The notes beneath the pieces are model-generated. The model was not told where the DNA came from. It saw nothing but the letters and a program-made list of their open reading frames with translations, and searched no databases. A stretch of 64,000 nucleotides of DNA from JBFXAF01 sp050184585 (GTDB lineage: Bacteria; Pseudomonadota; Alphaproteobacteria; Rhizobiales; Rhizobiaceae). The DNA lies in contig JBFXAF010000002.1 of the NCBI GenBank assembly GCA_050184585.1, positions 310,001 through 374,000 on the forward strand, written 5' to 3'. Below are positions 18,298 through 26,220 of the stretch, one piece after another; positions within the stretch are counted from its first letter, which is position 1; each line of letters starts with the position of its first letter. The translations under genes and the position numbers were made by a program.

Positions 18298-19018
18298 GCC
18301 GCTGCTCGAGTTCCGCGACGTGCGCTCCGGCTATGGCGAGGCTGTCGTGCTCGATGGCGTGTCGTTCGCGCTTCCGGAGCGGGGCAGCCTCGCCGTGCTG
18401 GGGCGCAACGGCGTCGGCAAGACGACGCTGCTCCTGACCGCCATGGGTTTCGTGCCGCTGAAGCGTGGGCAGGTGCTGCTCGGCGGCGAGGACGTGTCGC
18501 GGCTCGCGCCGCACCGGCGCGCGCTCAAGGGACTCGGCTGGGTGCCGCAGGAGCGCGACGTGTTTCCTTCGCTGAGCGTGGAGGAGAATCTCACGGTTGC
18601 CGAACGTCCGGGCCGCTGGACCCTGGATTCCGTCTACGCGCTGTTCCCGCGGCTGCGGGAGCGGCGCGCCAACATGGGCAATCAGCTATCCGGCGGCGAG
18701 CAGCAGATGCTGACCATCGGACGCACGCTGATGACCAATCCCGGCATCCTGCTGCTCGACGAGCCGCTGGAAGGCCTCGCGCCCATCATCATCGAGGAAC
18801 TGACGGCGGCGATCCGTCGCATGGCCGAAGAAGAGAGCATCGCGCTGGTTCTCGTCGAGCAGCACGCCCACGTCGCGCTCGGCTTGACGAAGGAGGCGAT
18901 CGTCATCGAGCGGGGCGTGATCGCCCACCGCGCCGCATCCGCCGACCTGCTCGAGGACGGTGCCGCGCTCGACCGCTATCTCGGCCTGCGCATGGGCGGC
19001 GGCAAGGAACCCGCCTGA
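18290..19018 (+). CDS. Liv-type ABC ATPase (LivF-like)
   Basis: A 242-residue ATPase. It has Walker A GRNGVGKTT, VPQERDVFPSLSVEENL, signature LSGGEQQMLTIGRTLM and Walker B LLLDEPLEGLAP, with VEQHAHVALG as the switch region. It completes the five-gene importer. Its stop is two bases from the stop of the opposing ModE-like gene, so the operons converge without a visible terminator. Confidence 0.92.
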   Translation: MSEPLLEFRDVRSGYGEAVVLDGVSFALPERGSLAVLGRNGVGKTTLLLTAMGFVPLKRGQVLLGGEDVSRLAPHRRALKGLGWVPQERDVFPSLSVEENLTVAERPGRWTLDSVYALFPRLRERRANMGNQLSGGEQQMLTIGRTLMTNPGILLLDEPLEGLAPIIIEELTAAIRRMAEEESIALVLVEQHAHVALGLTKEAIVIERGVIAHRAASADLLEDGAALDRYLGLRMGGGKEPA

Positions 19019-19020
19019 CG

Positions 19021-19362
19021 TCACCCCGCGTCGATCTCCGCCTGAAGCGCCTGCATGTGACCCGCCGCCGCTTCCGCCGCCGCGCGCTCGATCGCCCGGA
19101 AACGGCTGACCACCGCCTGCCCGGCCGGTGTGAGTTGCGCCCCGCCTCCCCGTCGTCCGCCGCTCTGCGCCGCGACGACCGGCTTGCCGAAGATGCGGTT
19201 CATCTCCTCGACCAGGTCCCAGGCGTGCTTGTACGACATTTCCATGCGCCGCGCGCCGGCCGAGATCGAGCCCGACGCGGCGATCTGCTCGAGCAGTTCG
19301 ATCTTGCCGGGGCCGATCCTCCCTTCGGGGTCGAGATTGATCCTGAGACTGAGCGACGGCAT
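19021..19362 (-). CDS. ModE-like winged-helix regulator lacking molybdate-binding domains
   Basis: A 113-residue protein consisting of the ModE N-terminal winged helix only: IGPGKIELLEQIAASGSISA, ARRMEMSYKHAWDLVEEMN and the basic wing QSGGRRGGGAQLTPAG. Classical ModE adds a tandem molbindin region of about 140 residues, absent here. The ATG at 19362 is preferred over one 27 codons upstream because the domain begins just after it. It is the last gene after modABC, 95 nt behind modC, so it likely controls that operon, possibly through the Mo-box at 22104-22126. How it senses molybdate without the usual domain is unclear. Confidence 0.82.
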   Translation of the reverse strand: MPSLSLRINLDPEGRIGPGKIELLEQIAASGSISAGARRMEMSYKHAWDLVEEMNRIFGKPVVAAQSGGRRGGGAQLTPAGQAVVSRFRAIERAAAEAAAGHMQALQAEIDAG

Positions 19363-19457
19363 CGACTGTCCTGGACCTCCCAGGTCTCGCAAAGGCGCTG
19401 TATCCACCGGGCGCGAGTATATGGCCGGCAACGCCTCCCGCAAGCGAAGGTCGGGTT

Positions 19458-20570
19458 TCAGCCCCTGGACACGGCCGGGGCCCTATGAGCCGCGGCGCCC
19501 TTTTCGAACGTGATCGCCTTGACCACGACGTGCACGATCCGGCCGGGCGCCAGTTCCAGCGCATTGACCGAGCGGCGCGTGATCCTCGCCACGATCCTGT
19601 CGCCGGAGCAGTCGACAGTGACCGCGGCTTCCGACCCTTCGCCGGGAATCACATCGACCACGACGCCCGGCTGCACATTGAGCGCGCTGATCGCGGCTGG
19701 CGGCTGCGTCGCAATCATCACGTCGCGGGCGCGGATGCGGGCGCGGATCGCCGTTCCCGCCTGCGCTTCTATCAAGGGGATGCACCACGACCCGGCCCGC
19801 GAGGAGAGCACCGACAGGCCATCCTCCTCGTCATGCCGCTCGACGCGCATCTCGATCAGCGAGCCGGCTTCGTCGCGATCCTCGCCCGGCAGCACGTCGA
19901 GGCGGGACAGCACGCTGGCGGCGGGACCGCTGGCGATGACCCGCCCGGAGGCCATCACGACCACGTCGGTCGCCAGCCGAGACACTTCCGCCAGCGAGTG
20001 GCTGACATAGACGATCGGAATTCCCGCCTCGTCGCGTAGCCGCTCGATGTGCGGCAGGATCTCCGCCTTGCGCGCATCGTCGAGCGAGGCGAGCGGTTCG
20101 TCCATCAGGAGCAGCCTCGGGCTCGCCGCGAGTGCGCGGCCGATCGCGACGCGCTGCCTCTCGCCGCCCGACAGGCCGGCGGGCCTGCGCTCCATGAGAT
20201 GGCCGATGCCGAGCAGCTCGACGATCGCGGCGATGTCGGCATAGCGCCCGTCCCTCGGCGTGAAGAAGCGCCCGTAGCCGAGATTCTGCCGGACGCTGAG
20301 ATGCGGGAAGAGCCGCGCGTCCTGGAACACATAGCCGATGCGCCGGCGATGACGCGGCAGGAAGAGGCGCTGCGACGTATCCACCAGCACGCGACCCCCG
20401 GCGACGATCCGCCCCTCGTCCGGCCCGAGCAGCCCGGCGATCAGATTGACCAGCGTTGTCTTGCCCGAGCCCGATGCGCCGAACAGCGCCGTCAGCCGCC
20501 CCGTCGCCTCGAAGCCGGCGTCGAGCGTAAACTGGCCCCGCTTTGCACGGACGTCGACGGACAGGCTCAT
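19458..20570 (-). CDS. modC: molybdate ABC transporter ATPase ModC
   Basis: A 370-residue ATPase. Walker A is FGASGSGKTT, RIGYVFQDARLFPHLSV the Q-loop, LSGGERQRVAIGRALA the signature, and LLLMDEPLASLD the Walker B. Residues from about 300 onward (AISALNVQPGVVVDVIPGEG) form the C-terminal TOBE/molbindin domain that distinguishes ModC. The ATG at 20570 overlaps the modB stop as ATGA. It powers high-affinity molybdate uptake needed for molybdenum-cofactor enzymes. Confidence 0.93.
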   Translation of the reverse strand: MSLSVDVRAKRGQFTLDAGFEATGRLTALFGASGSGKTTLVNLIAGLLGPDEGRIVAGGRVLVDTSQRLFLPRHRRRIGYVFQDARLFPHLSVRQNLGYGRFFTPRDGRYADIAAIVELLGIGHLMERRPAGLSGGERQRVAIGRALAASPRLLLMDEPLASLDDARKAEILPHIERLRDEAGIPIVYVSHSLAEVSRLATDVVVMASGRVIASGPAASVLSRLDVLPGEDRDEAGSLIEMRVERHDEEDGLSVLSSRAGSWCIPLIEAQAGTAIRARIRARDVMIATQPPAAISALNVQPGVVVDVIPGEGSEAAVTVDCSGDRIVARITRRSVNALELAPGRIVHVVVKAITFEKGAAAHRAPAVSRG

Positions 20571-21268
20571 TCGGGGTCCAGCCTCGTCTTCACGCGCCGC
20601 GCCAGGAGTTCTGAGGCGATGAGCGCGGCCATGGCGATCGCGATCGAGACCAGCGTCAGTCTGAGAGCGCCGACGTCGCCTCCCGGCACCTGCGTGAAGG
20701 TGTAGATCGCCGAGGGCAGCGTCTGCGTCTCGCCGGGGATGTTGGAGACGAAGGTGATGGTCGCTCCGAACTCCCCCATGGCCTTGGCGAAGGCGAGGAT
20801 CATGCCGGCGATGACGCCCGGCAGGATCAGCGGCAGCGTCACGGTCGCAAACACCCAGGCGGGGCTGGCGCCCAGCGTGCCGGCGGCCGCCTCCAGTCTG
20901 CGATCGACGGCCTCGATCGACAGCCGTATGGCGCGCACCATGAGCGGAAACGCCATCACGCCGCAGGCGAGCGCCGCGCCCGTCCAGCGGAACGAGAAGA
21001 CGATGCCGAAATACTGGTCGAGCAGGGAGCCCACCGGACCCCGCCGCCCGAAGGTCAGCAGGAGAAGGTAGCCGGTCACCACGGGCGGCAGGATCAGCGG
21101 CAGGTGGACGACGCCGTTGAGGATCGACTTGCCCGGGAACTCGCGCCGCGCCAGGAGGTGCGCCACGGCAATGCCGATCGGCAGACTGACCAGCGTCGCC
21201 CATGCCGAGACCTTGATGGACAGCCGGACCGCGGTCCACTCGTCAGGACTGAGGGCCAGCCATTCCAT
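20567..21268 (-). CDS. modB: molybdate ABC transporter permease ModB
   Basis: A 233-residue permease with five to six membrane segments. HLPLILPPVVTGYLLLL and the coupling-helix EAAAGTLGASPAWVFATVTL followed by MGEFGATITF are the ModB signatures. It lies 18 nt after modA and overlaps modC by four bases, so modABC is one transcription unit. Confidence 0.93.
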   Translation of the reverse strand: MEWLALSPDEWTAVRLSIKVSAWATLVSLPIGIAVAHLLARREFPGKSILNGVVHLPLILPPVVTGYLLLLTFGRRGPVGSLLDQYFGIVFSFRWTGAALACGVMAFPLMVRAIRLSIEAVDRRLEAAAGTLGASPAWVFATVTLPLILPGVIAGMILAFAKAMGEFGATITFVSNIPGETQTLPSAIYTFTQVPGGDVGALRLTLVSIAIAMAALIASELLARRVKTRLDPE

Positions 21269-21286
21269 CCGCGATCTGATACCCGA

Positions 21287-22069
21287 TCAATTTGTAGATG
21301 GTGGTACCAGTACCGTGAACCCCTGCCCTTCGAAAAGCGCCTTCGCCTTGGCCGAGGTGAGGCACTTCAGGAATGCAGGCGTCTCGGCGTCCTTCGATTC
21401 CACGGTCTGAGCGACCGGGTAGACGATCGGCGGATGCGATCCCTGGGGGAAGGTTCCGACCACCTTGACCTTCGGTTCGGCAATGGCGTCGGTAGCGTAT
21501 ACGATCCCCGCCGCCGCCTCGCCGGTCGCGACCAGCGCCAGCGCGGCGCGCACGTTCTCGGCCTGCGCCACCTTGCCTTCGACCGAGGCCCAGACACCCA
21601 GATGTTCCAGTGCCGCCTTGCCGTACTTTCCGGCGGGCACCGCGTCGACATTGGCCATGGCGAGCCACCCGTCACCGACCACGCCGGCGAGGTCGAAGCC
21701 CGGCGCGATTTCGGTCCTGGCGCCGGAATCGGCGGGAATCACGAGAACGATGCTGTTGCCCAGCAATCGCGTCTCGGTCTCCTTCTTCGTCAGGTTGCGC
21801 TCGGACAGGTACGCCATCCAGTCCAGGTCGGCCGAGATGAAGACGTCCGCGGGCGCACCCTGCTCGATCTGCTTGGCGAGCGCCGAGCTTGCGGCGTAGG
21901 AGATCGTGGCCGGCTCCCCGACATCGGCCTCGCAGGCCGCGTTGACCGCGTCCAGCGCGTTCTTCAGGCTTGCGGCGGCGAAGACGGTGACCCTCTCCTC
22001 AGCCGCCGCCGGCGACGCCGCCAGCAGGATCGCGGCCCCGATGATCCGCCACCTCTTCCCTGAACTCAT
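21287..22069 (-). CDS. modA: molybdate-binding periplasmic protein ModA
   Basis: A 260-residue binding protein. The signal peptide ends ASPAAAEE, followed by VTVFAAASLKNALDAV, the oxyanion-binding serine region, and SALAKQIEQGAPADVFISAD. The ATG at 22069 has AAGGA seven bases upstream; an ATG at 22102 would extend the leader by 11 residues. First gene of modABC. Confidence 0.93.
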   Translation of the reverse strand: MSSGKRWRIIGAAILLAASPAAAEERVTVFAAASLKNALDAVNAACEADVGEPATISYAASSALAKQIEQGAPADVFISADLDWMAYLSERNLTKKETETRLLGNSIVLVIPADSGARTEIAPGFDLAGVVGDGWLAMANVDAVPAGKYGKAALEHLGVWASVEGKVAQAENVRAALALVATGEAAAGIVYATDAIAEPKVKVVGTFPQGSHPPIVYPVAQTVESKDAETPAFLKCLTSAKAKALFEGQGFTVLVPPSTN

Positions 22070-22103
22070 CGGCTGTCCTTTCGACGTCGCACGCCCGGGC
22101 AAT

Positions 22104-22126
22104 CGCTATATTCAGATGAATATGAC
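22104..22126. promoter_or_regulatory. candidate Mo-box (ModE operator) upstream of modA
   Basis: A perfect palindrome ATATTCA-GA-TGAATAT occupies 22108-22123, preceded by CGCT to give CGCTATATT (22104-22112). Known Mo-boxes have CGnTATAT half-sites in inverted orientation, and the spacing to modA (start 22069) fits an operator. The right half lacks the outer CG. It also lies ahead of the divergent antiporter. Confidence 0.5.
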
Positions 22127-22254
22127 ACTGGCCTGCCTTCCGGCGTCAAGACGGAGGAGCCTTCGTGTGGATCCAAGCGCGGCGCGCGGTCGATTGGCGG
22201 GGTTGCCTCCGCAGCGCGCTGCCGCTAGTTCGGACCCGTCGGTGGAGGTGCTGC

Positions 22255-23679
22255 ATGTCGTTGACGCGGAACTGCGCGATAGGCGTCGGCGCCTGCGGCG
22301 TCTGGCTTCTGGCCGGCAGCCCCGCCATCGCCGCGGAAGCACTTCCCGGCGCGACCATGTCCTTGTGGTGGGCGCTGCCCTTCGCCGGCATCCTGCTCTC
22401 GATCGCCACCGGCCCCGTCCTGTTCCCGCATGTCTGGGAACACCACTACGGAAAGTTCGCGCTCGTCTGGTCGGTCGCGATCCTCGTGCCGTTGTGGGCC
22501 GCGTTCGGCTTCGGACCGACGATCGAGGCGGTCTCTCACACCATGCTGCTGGAGTACGTCTCCTTCATTATCCTCCTGTTCGGCCTGTTCACCATCTCAG
22601 GCGGCATCCTTGTCGCCGGCAACATCCACGGCACGCCGCTCGTCAACACCGGCATCCTGATCGTCGGAGCGTTCCTCGCCTCGATCGTCGGCACGACGGG
22701 CGCGTCGATGATCCTCATCCGCCCCATCATCCGGGCCAACGACAACCGGCCGTTCAACGCACACGTCATCGTCTTCTTCATCTTCCTCGTGTCGAACATC
22801 GGCGGCTCGCTGACCCCGCTCGGCGACCCTCCGCTCTTCATCGGATTCCTGCGCGGGGTCGACTTCTTCTGGACGACGACGCATCTGCTGCCCGAGATGC
22901 TGTTCGTCGGGGGCGTCGTGATCGCGGTGTTCCTCGTCATCGACAGCATCCTCCACCGTCGCGAGGCCGGGCTGCCGAAGATCAAGGACCCGACGCCCGA
23001 CACGCCTGTCCGGCTGCGCGGACTGATGAACGTGCCGCTGCTCGCTGGCGTCATCGCCGCGATCCTGATGTCGGCGCTCTGGAAGCCCGGCGTCGAGTTC
23101 GTCATCGCCGGGGCGCATGTCGAGCTTCAGAACGTCGTCCGCGACGTCGTCATCGTGCTGCTCGCGCTCCTCTCCATGCGCATCACCCCGCGCGAATATC
23201 GCCGCGCCAACGGATTCGCATGGGGTCCCATCCTCGAAGTGGCGAAGCTGTTCGCCTGCATCTTCCTGTGCATCATCCCCGTCATCGCCATCCTAAAGGC
23301 GGGGATGAGCGGAGCGCTCGCGCCGCTGGTGGCCCTCGTCACCGGCCCGGACGGCGGACACAACGATCTGGCCTATTTCTGGATGACCGGAGCGCTGTCG
23401 TCGTTCCTCGACAATGCGCCGACCTACATCGTCTTCTTCGAACTCGCGGGCGGCGACCCCGAAGTGCTGATGACGACGCTCGCCACCACGCTCGCCGCGA
23501 TCTCGGCGGGCGCCGTCTTCATGGGCGCCAACACCTATATCGGCAACGCGCCGAACTTCATGGTCTACGCCATCGCGCGCGAGCGCGGCGTCGCGATGCC
23601 GAGCTTCTTCGGCTACATGCTGTGGTCCGGCGCGGTGCTGATCCCGACCTTCCTGATCGCGGGGTTCGTGTTCTTCTGA
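22255..23679 (+). CDS. ArsB/NhaD-superfamily antiporter (CitMHS_2-like)
   Basis: A 474-residue membrane protein with about twelve hydrophobic segments and a probable N-terminal signal (GSPAIAAEA). TTGASMILIRPIIRANDNR, NIGGSLTPLGDPPLFIGFLRG and GALSSFLDNAPTYIVFFE are characteristic of bacterial sodium:proton antiporter-like proteins of the ion-transporter superfamily. The ATG at 22255 has GGAGG seven bases upstream, better than earlier in-frame starts. It likely exchanges protons for sodium or an organic anion. It diverges from modABC but no functional link is known. Confidence 0.82.
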   Translation: MSLTRNCAIGVGACGVWLLAGSPAIAAEALPGATMSLWWALPFAGILLSIATGPVLFPHVWEHHYGKFALVWSVAILVPLWAAFGFGPTIEAVSHTMLLEYVSFIILLFGLFTISGGILVAGNIHGTPLVNTGILIVGAFLASIVGTTGASMILIRPIIRANDNRPFNAHVIVFFIFLVSNIGGSLTPLGDPPLFIGFLRGVDFFWTTTHLLPEMLFVGGVVIAVFLVIDSILHRREAGLPKIKDPTPDTPVRLRGLMNVPLLAGVIAAILMSALWKPGVEFVIAGAHVELQNVVRDVVIVLLALLSMRITPREYRRANGFAWGPILEVAKLFACIFLCIIPVIAILKAGMSGALAPLVALVTGPDGGHNDLAYFWMTGALSSFLDNAPTYIVFFELAGGDPEVLMTTLATTLAAISAGAVFMGANTYIGNAPNFMVYAIARERGVAMPSFFGYMLWSGAVLIPTFLIAGFVFF

Positions 23680-23769
23680 GGGGAAGGACACTGGGCACGC
23701 CTCTGTCGCGACCGGATAGCCGGGAACCTGAGGGTTTTTCTTCCGGCATCCCTGTGGCACTATGGCTTT

Positions 23770-24006
23770 ATGGACAGCAACGACAACATCTCGGACGACC
23801 TCAGCCGCCGCATCGACTCGCTGGTGGCGCGTTCGACGCTAACGCGCGGCCAGATTCTCGAAGACGCGCTGGCACATGGACGTTCGCTCGCCTGGCAGGA
23901 GCGCTGGGTCGCCGGTGTACAGGAAGGCCTTGAACAGGCTGAGCGTGGCGAGTTCGCATCCGAGGAAGAGATCGCGGCGGTGCTGAGCAAATATAGCCAG
24001 AGCTAG
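23770..24006 (+). CDS. ribbon-helix-helix antitoxin (ParD/CopG-like)
   Basis: A 78-residue protein. Its N-terminus (ISDDLSRRIDSLVARSTLTR, residues 7-26) has the alternating strand and the following helices of ribbon-helix-helix repressors; the acidic C-terminus (ERGEFASEEEIAAVLSKY) would wrap the toxin. It lies 11 bases ahead of a ParE/RelE-type gene, the usual antitoxin-first order. It should neutralise the toxin and repress the pair. Confidence 0.8.
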   Translation: MDSNDNISDDLSRRIDSLVARSTLTRGQILEDALAHGRSLAWQERWVAGVQEGLEQAERGEFASEEEIAAVLSKYSQS

Positions 24007-24017
24007 CCGGGACGATC

Positions 24018-24305
24018 ATGCGTATCGTCTGGACACCACGCTATGTGGACGAACTCGCAGCCATCGGGGACTATATCGGCCAGCGCAATCAGCGTGGCGC
24101 TCATCGAGTCGTCAACGACATTCACGGCAAGACCAGGTTGCTGCTCTCCGCCAATCCCTTTATTGGCCGGCCTGGCGAGATCAAGGGCACCCGCGAGTTG
24201 GTCATCCCCGGAACGCCCTACATCGTCGCCTACCGCGTCGGTGACCAGCAGATAGACATCCTCTTCGTCCAGCACGGCGCTCGCCAATGGCCTGACGAAG
24301 TGTAA
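24018..24305 (+). CDS. ParE/RelE-superfamily toxin
   Basis: A 95-residue basic protein. VWTPRYVDELAAIGDYIGQR at the start, then NPFIGRPGEIKGTRELVIPG and YIVAYRVGDQQIDILFVQHG, are the standard order of ParE/RelE proteins. ParE members poison gyrase while RelE members cleave mRNA; the sequence does not separate them with certainty, though the GRPGEIKGTREL stretch is more ParE-like. Partner of the preceding antitoxin. Its stop is three bases from the opposing dehydrogenase stop. Confidence 0.85.
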   Translation: MRIVWTPRYVDELAAIGDYIGQRNQRGAHRVVNDIHGKTRLLLSANPFIGRPGEIKGTRELVIPGTPYIVAYRVGDQQIDILFVQHGARQWPDEV

Positions 24306-24308
24306 GGG

Positions 24309-25076
24309 CTAAGACCAGCCCCCATCGACGACGAACTCCTGCCCCGAGCACATGGCGGCGTCGTCGGAGGCGAGGAACAGCGCCATCGCCGCGATGTGGT
24401 GCGGCAGCACCCGGCCGGCGAGGCACTGACTGCGGTCGATCAGTTCGTTTGCCGCATCGTCCACCCACAGATCGAGCTGGCGCCGTGTCATCACCCAGCC
24501 GGGCACCAGCGTGTTGACCCGCACGCCTTGCCGTCCGAGATCGCGCGCGAACGAGCGCGTCAGCCCGTGCACCGCGGCCTTCGAGGCCGCGTAGGCTGGA
24601 TAGCCGCCGGACAGGATCTTCCAGCCGATCGAGCCGAAGTTGACGATCGCGCCGCGCCCCGCATCGATCATGCCGGGCGCCACCGCCTGGATGGCGAAGA
24701 ACATGTGCTTGAGATTGACGCCGACGCGATTGTCGAACTGTTCGGGCGTCACCTCGCGCCAGTCGTGGCGCTGGTCGTTGGCGGCGTTGTTGATCAGCGC
24801 CAGCGCCGGTCCGTGGCTTGCCTCGAATCCGGCGATCGCCACGCGATAGGCCTCCGTGTCGGTGATGTCGCAGCGTCGGAACGCGACGGTCGCGCCGCCG
24901 GCCTTGAGTTCGTCGGCGAGCGCGCGGCCCTCCTGTTCGGCGATGTCGACGAAGCCCACTTTCGCGCCCTGCGCCGCGAAGCCGCGCACCAGCGCCTCGC
25001 CGATGCCGGTCGCGCCACCGGAAATCAGCACCGGCCGGCCCTCCAGCGACGGATAGCGTGCGTCGGATGTCGTCAT
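24309..25076 (-). CDS. SDR resembling D-xylose 1-dehydrogenase
   Basis: A 255-residue SDR. It begins YPSLEGRPVLISGGATGIGE and contains NNAANDQRHDWREVTPEQFD, VNLKHMFFAIQAVAPGM, VNFGSIGWK, YAASK and VPGWVMTRRQ. These features match the Caulobacter XylB D-xylose dehydrogenase of the Weimberg pathway more closely than general SDRs. The ATG at 25076 has GAGGAAAC upstream; a GTG at 25091 overlapping the preceding stop would add five residues. It is the last gene of the chvE-ggu operon, so it probably oxidises the imported sugar to a lactone. Galactose or arabinose are alternative substrates. Confidence 0.82.
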   Translation of the reverse strand: MTTSDARYPSLEGRPVLISGGATGIGEALVRGFAAQGAKVGFVDIAEQEGRALADELKAGGATVAFRRCDITDTEAYRVAIAGFEASHGPALALINNAANDQRHDWREVTPEQFDNRVGVNLKHMFFAIQAVAPGMIDAGRGAIVNFGSIGWKILSGGYPAYAASKAAVHGLTRSFARDLGRQGVRVNTLVPGWVMTRRQLDLWVDDAANELIDRSQCLAGRVLPHHIAAMALFLASDDAAMCSGQEFVVDGGWS

Positions 25077-25087
25077 GGCCGGTTTCC

Positions 25088-26080
25088 TCACAGCGCGCGC
25101 ACGGCGACGTCACCCGTCGCGGTGCGCTCCAGCGGATTGCGGAGCGGCATGCCGAAACCCGGCGCCTCGATCTCGAAGACATCGCCTGGCCGAGGCTTGA
25201 CGCCGTCCGCGAAGGACAGCGTCGCCGTGCCGAACATATGCACGTGCACGTCGCCGGGTTGGCGGAACACCCCATACTTGAAGTGATGGTGCTCGAGATT
25301 GGCGATTGTATGGGACATGTTGGCCTCGCCCGACAGGAAAGGTTTCTCCCACAGCAGCGCCTCGCCGCGCCGGATCCGCGACGTGCCGCGGATGTCGTCC
25401 GGCAGCGGCCCGACGCGGATTTCCGGTCCGAACGACGCCGTCCTCAGCTTCGAATGGGCGAGATAGAGATAGTTGATGCGCTCGGTGACATGGTCGGAGA
25501 ATTCGTTGGAGAGCGCGAAGCCGACCCTGTACGGCGCGCCGTCATATCCGATCACATAGATGCCCGCGATTTCGGGTTCCTCGCCGCCGTCCAGGGCGAA
25601 GTCGGGCGACTGGAGCCCTCCGCCCGGCCTGACCGCCATCGTGCCGTTGCCCTTGTAGAACCATTCCGGCTGCACGCCTGCCGCGCCGTTCGCCGGCTTG
25701 CCGCCCTCCAGCCCCATTCGGAACATCTTCATGGAATCGGTGAGCGCCTCCTCGCCGTCGGCGGCGAGCTTCTTGTGCATCGCGTCACGCGTGGCGGCCG
25801 ATCCGAGATGGGTCAGTCCCGTGCCGGTCAGATGAAGGTGCGCGGGATCGGCGTGGGTGATCGGCGAGATCAGCTTGCCTTGCCGATATGCCGCCTCCAG
25901 GTCGACGGGCTTGCCGTAGCCCTTGCGCTCGATCAGGACCTCGAGCCCCTCGCCGCCGCGAGCGGCTTCCAGCGCCAGCGAGTAGACGCTCTTCGCGCCG
26001 TTGACGATACGCGCCGGACCGCCATTGCGCGCGACGACCCGTATCTGGTCGCCGCCGTCGAGCATCTGTGAGATCAGCAT
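25088..26080 (-). CDS. gguC: GguC / AraD1-family protein (FAH-like fold)
   Basis: A 330-residue protein. LYASDPDGG-like sequences are absent; instead HADPAHLHLTGTGLTHLGSA, VGYALSNEF-type VGFALSNEFSDHVTE and GEALLWEKPFLSGEANMSHT identify the AraD1/GguC group of the fumarylacetoacetate-hydrolase superfamily. Relatives act as 2-keto-3-deoxy-sugar-acid dehydratases or are uncharacterised. The ATG at 26080 has GGAGGACGGG upstream. In Agrobacterium gguC follows gguAB, as here. Coupled with the xylose-dehydrogenase-like gene, it could dehydrate the 2-keto-3-deoxy acid in an oxidative pentose pathway, which is inference. Confidence 0.83.
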   Translation of the reverse strand: MLISQMLDGGDQIRVVARNGGPARIVNGAKSVYSLALEAARGGEGLEVLIERKGYGKPVDLEAAYRQGKLISPITHADPAHLHLTGTGLTHLGSAATRDAMHKKLAADGEEALTDSMKMFRMGLEGGKPANGAAGVQPEWFYKGNGTMAVRPGGGLQSPDFALDGGEEPEIAGIYVIGYDGAPYRVGFALSNEFSDHVTERINYLYLAHSKLRTASFGPEIRVGPLPDDIRGTSRIRRGEALLWEKPFLSGEANMSHTIANLEHHHFKYGVFRQPGDVHVHMFGTATLSFADGVKPRPGDVFEIEAPGFGMPLRNPLERTATGDVAVRAL

Positions 26081-26097
26081 CCCGTCCTCCGTACCTT

Positions 26098-26203
26098 CTC
26101 CGCGGCGCGAACGAAGTCGTCCGCGGAGCGCAAGCTTCACGGCCCTGTCCTGCCGGCCATTCTTCGGTCCGCCCGTCCGCCGGTCGCAACGACCTGCGGG
26201 CGG
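26098..26203. other. structured gguB-gguC intergenic segment with two hairpins
   Basis: The 140-nt gap between gguB and gguC holds two inverted repeats. CTCCGCGG (26098-26105) pairs with CCGCGGAG (26121-26128). CCGCCCG (26169-26175) pairs with CGGGCGG (26197-26203) and encloses a perfect GGTCG-CAA-CGACC hairpin (26182-26194). No T-run follows on the minus strand, so partial termination or RNA processing is more likely than full termination. Confidence 0.5.
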
Positions 26204-26220
26204 TCAAAGGCCTCCCATTC

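Noticed and set aside
24202..25275. Minus-strand 357-codon frame across the xylose-dehydrogenase-like gene
   Set aside because: Out of frame with the SDR and running over three genes; no domain.
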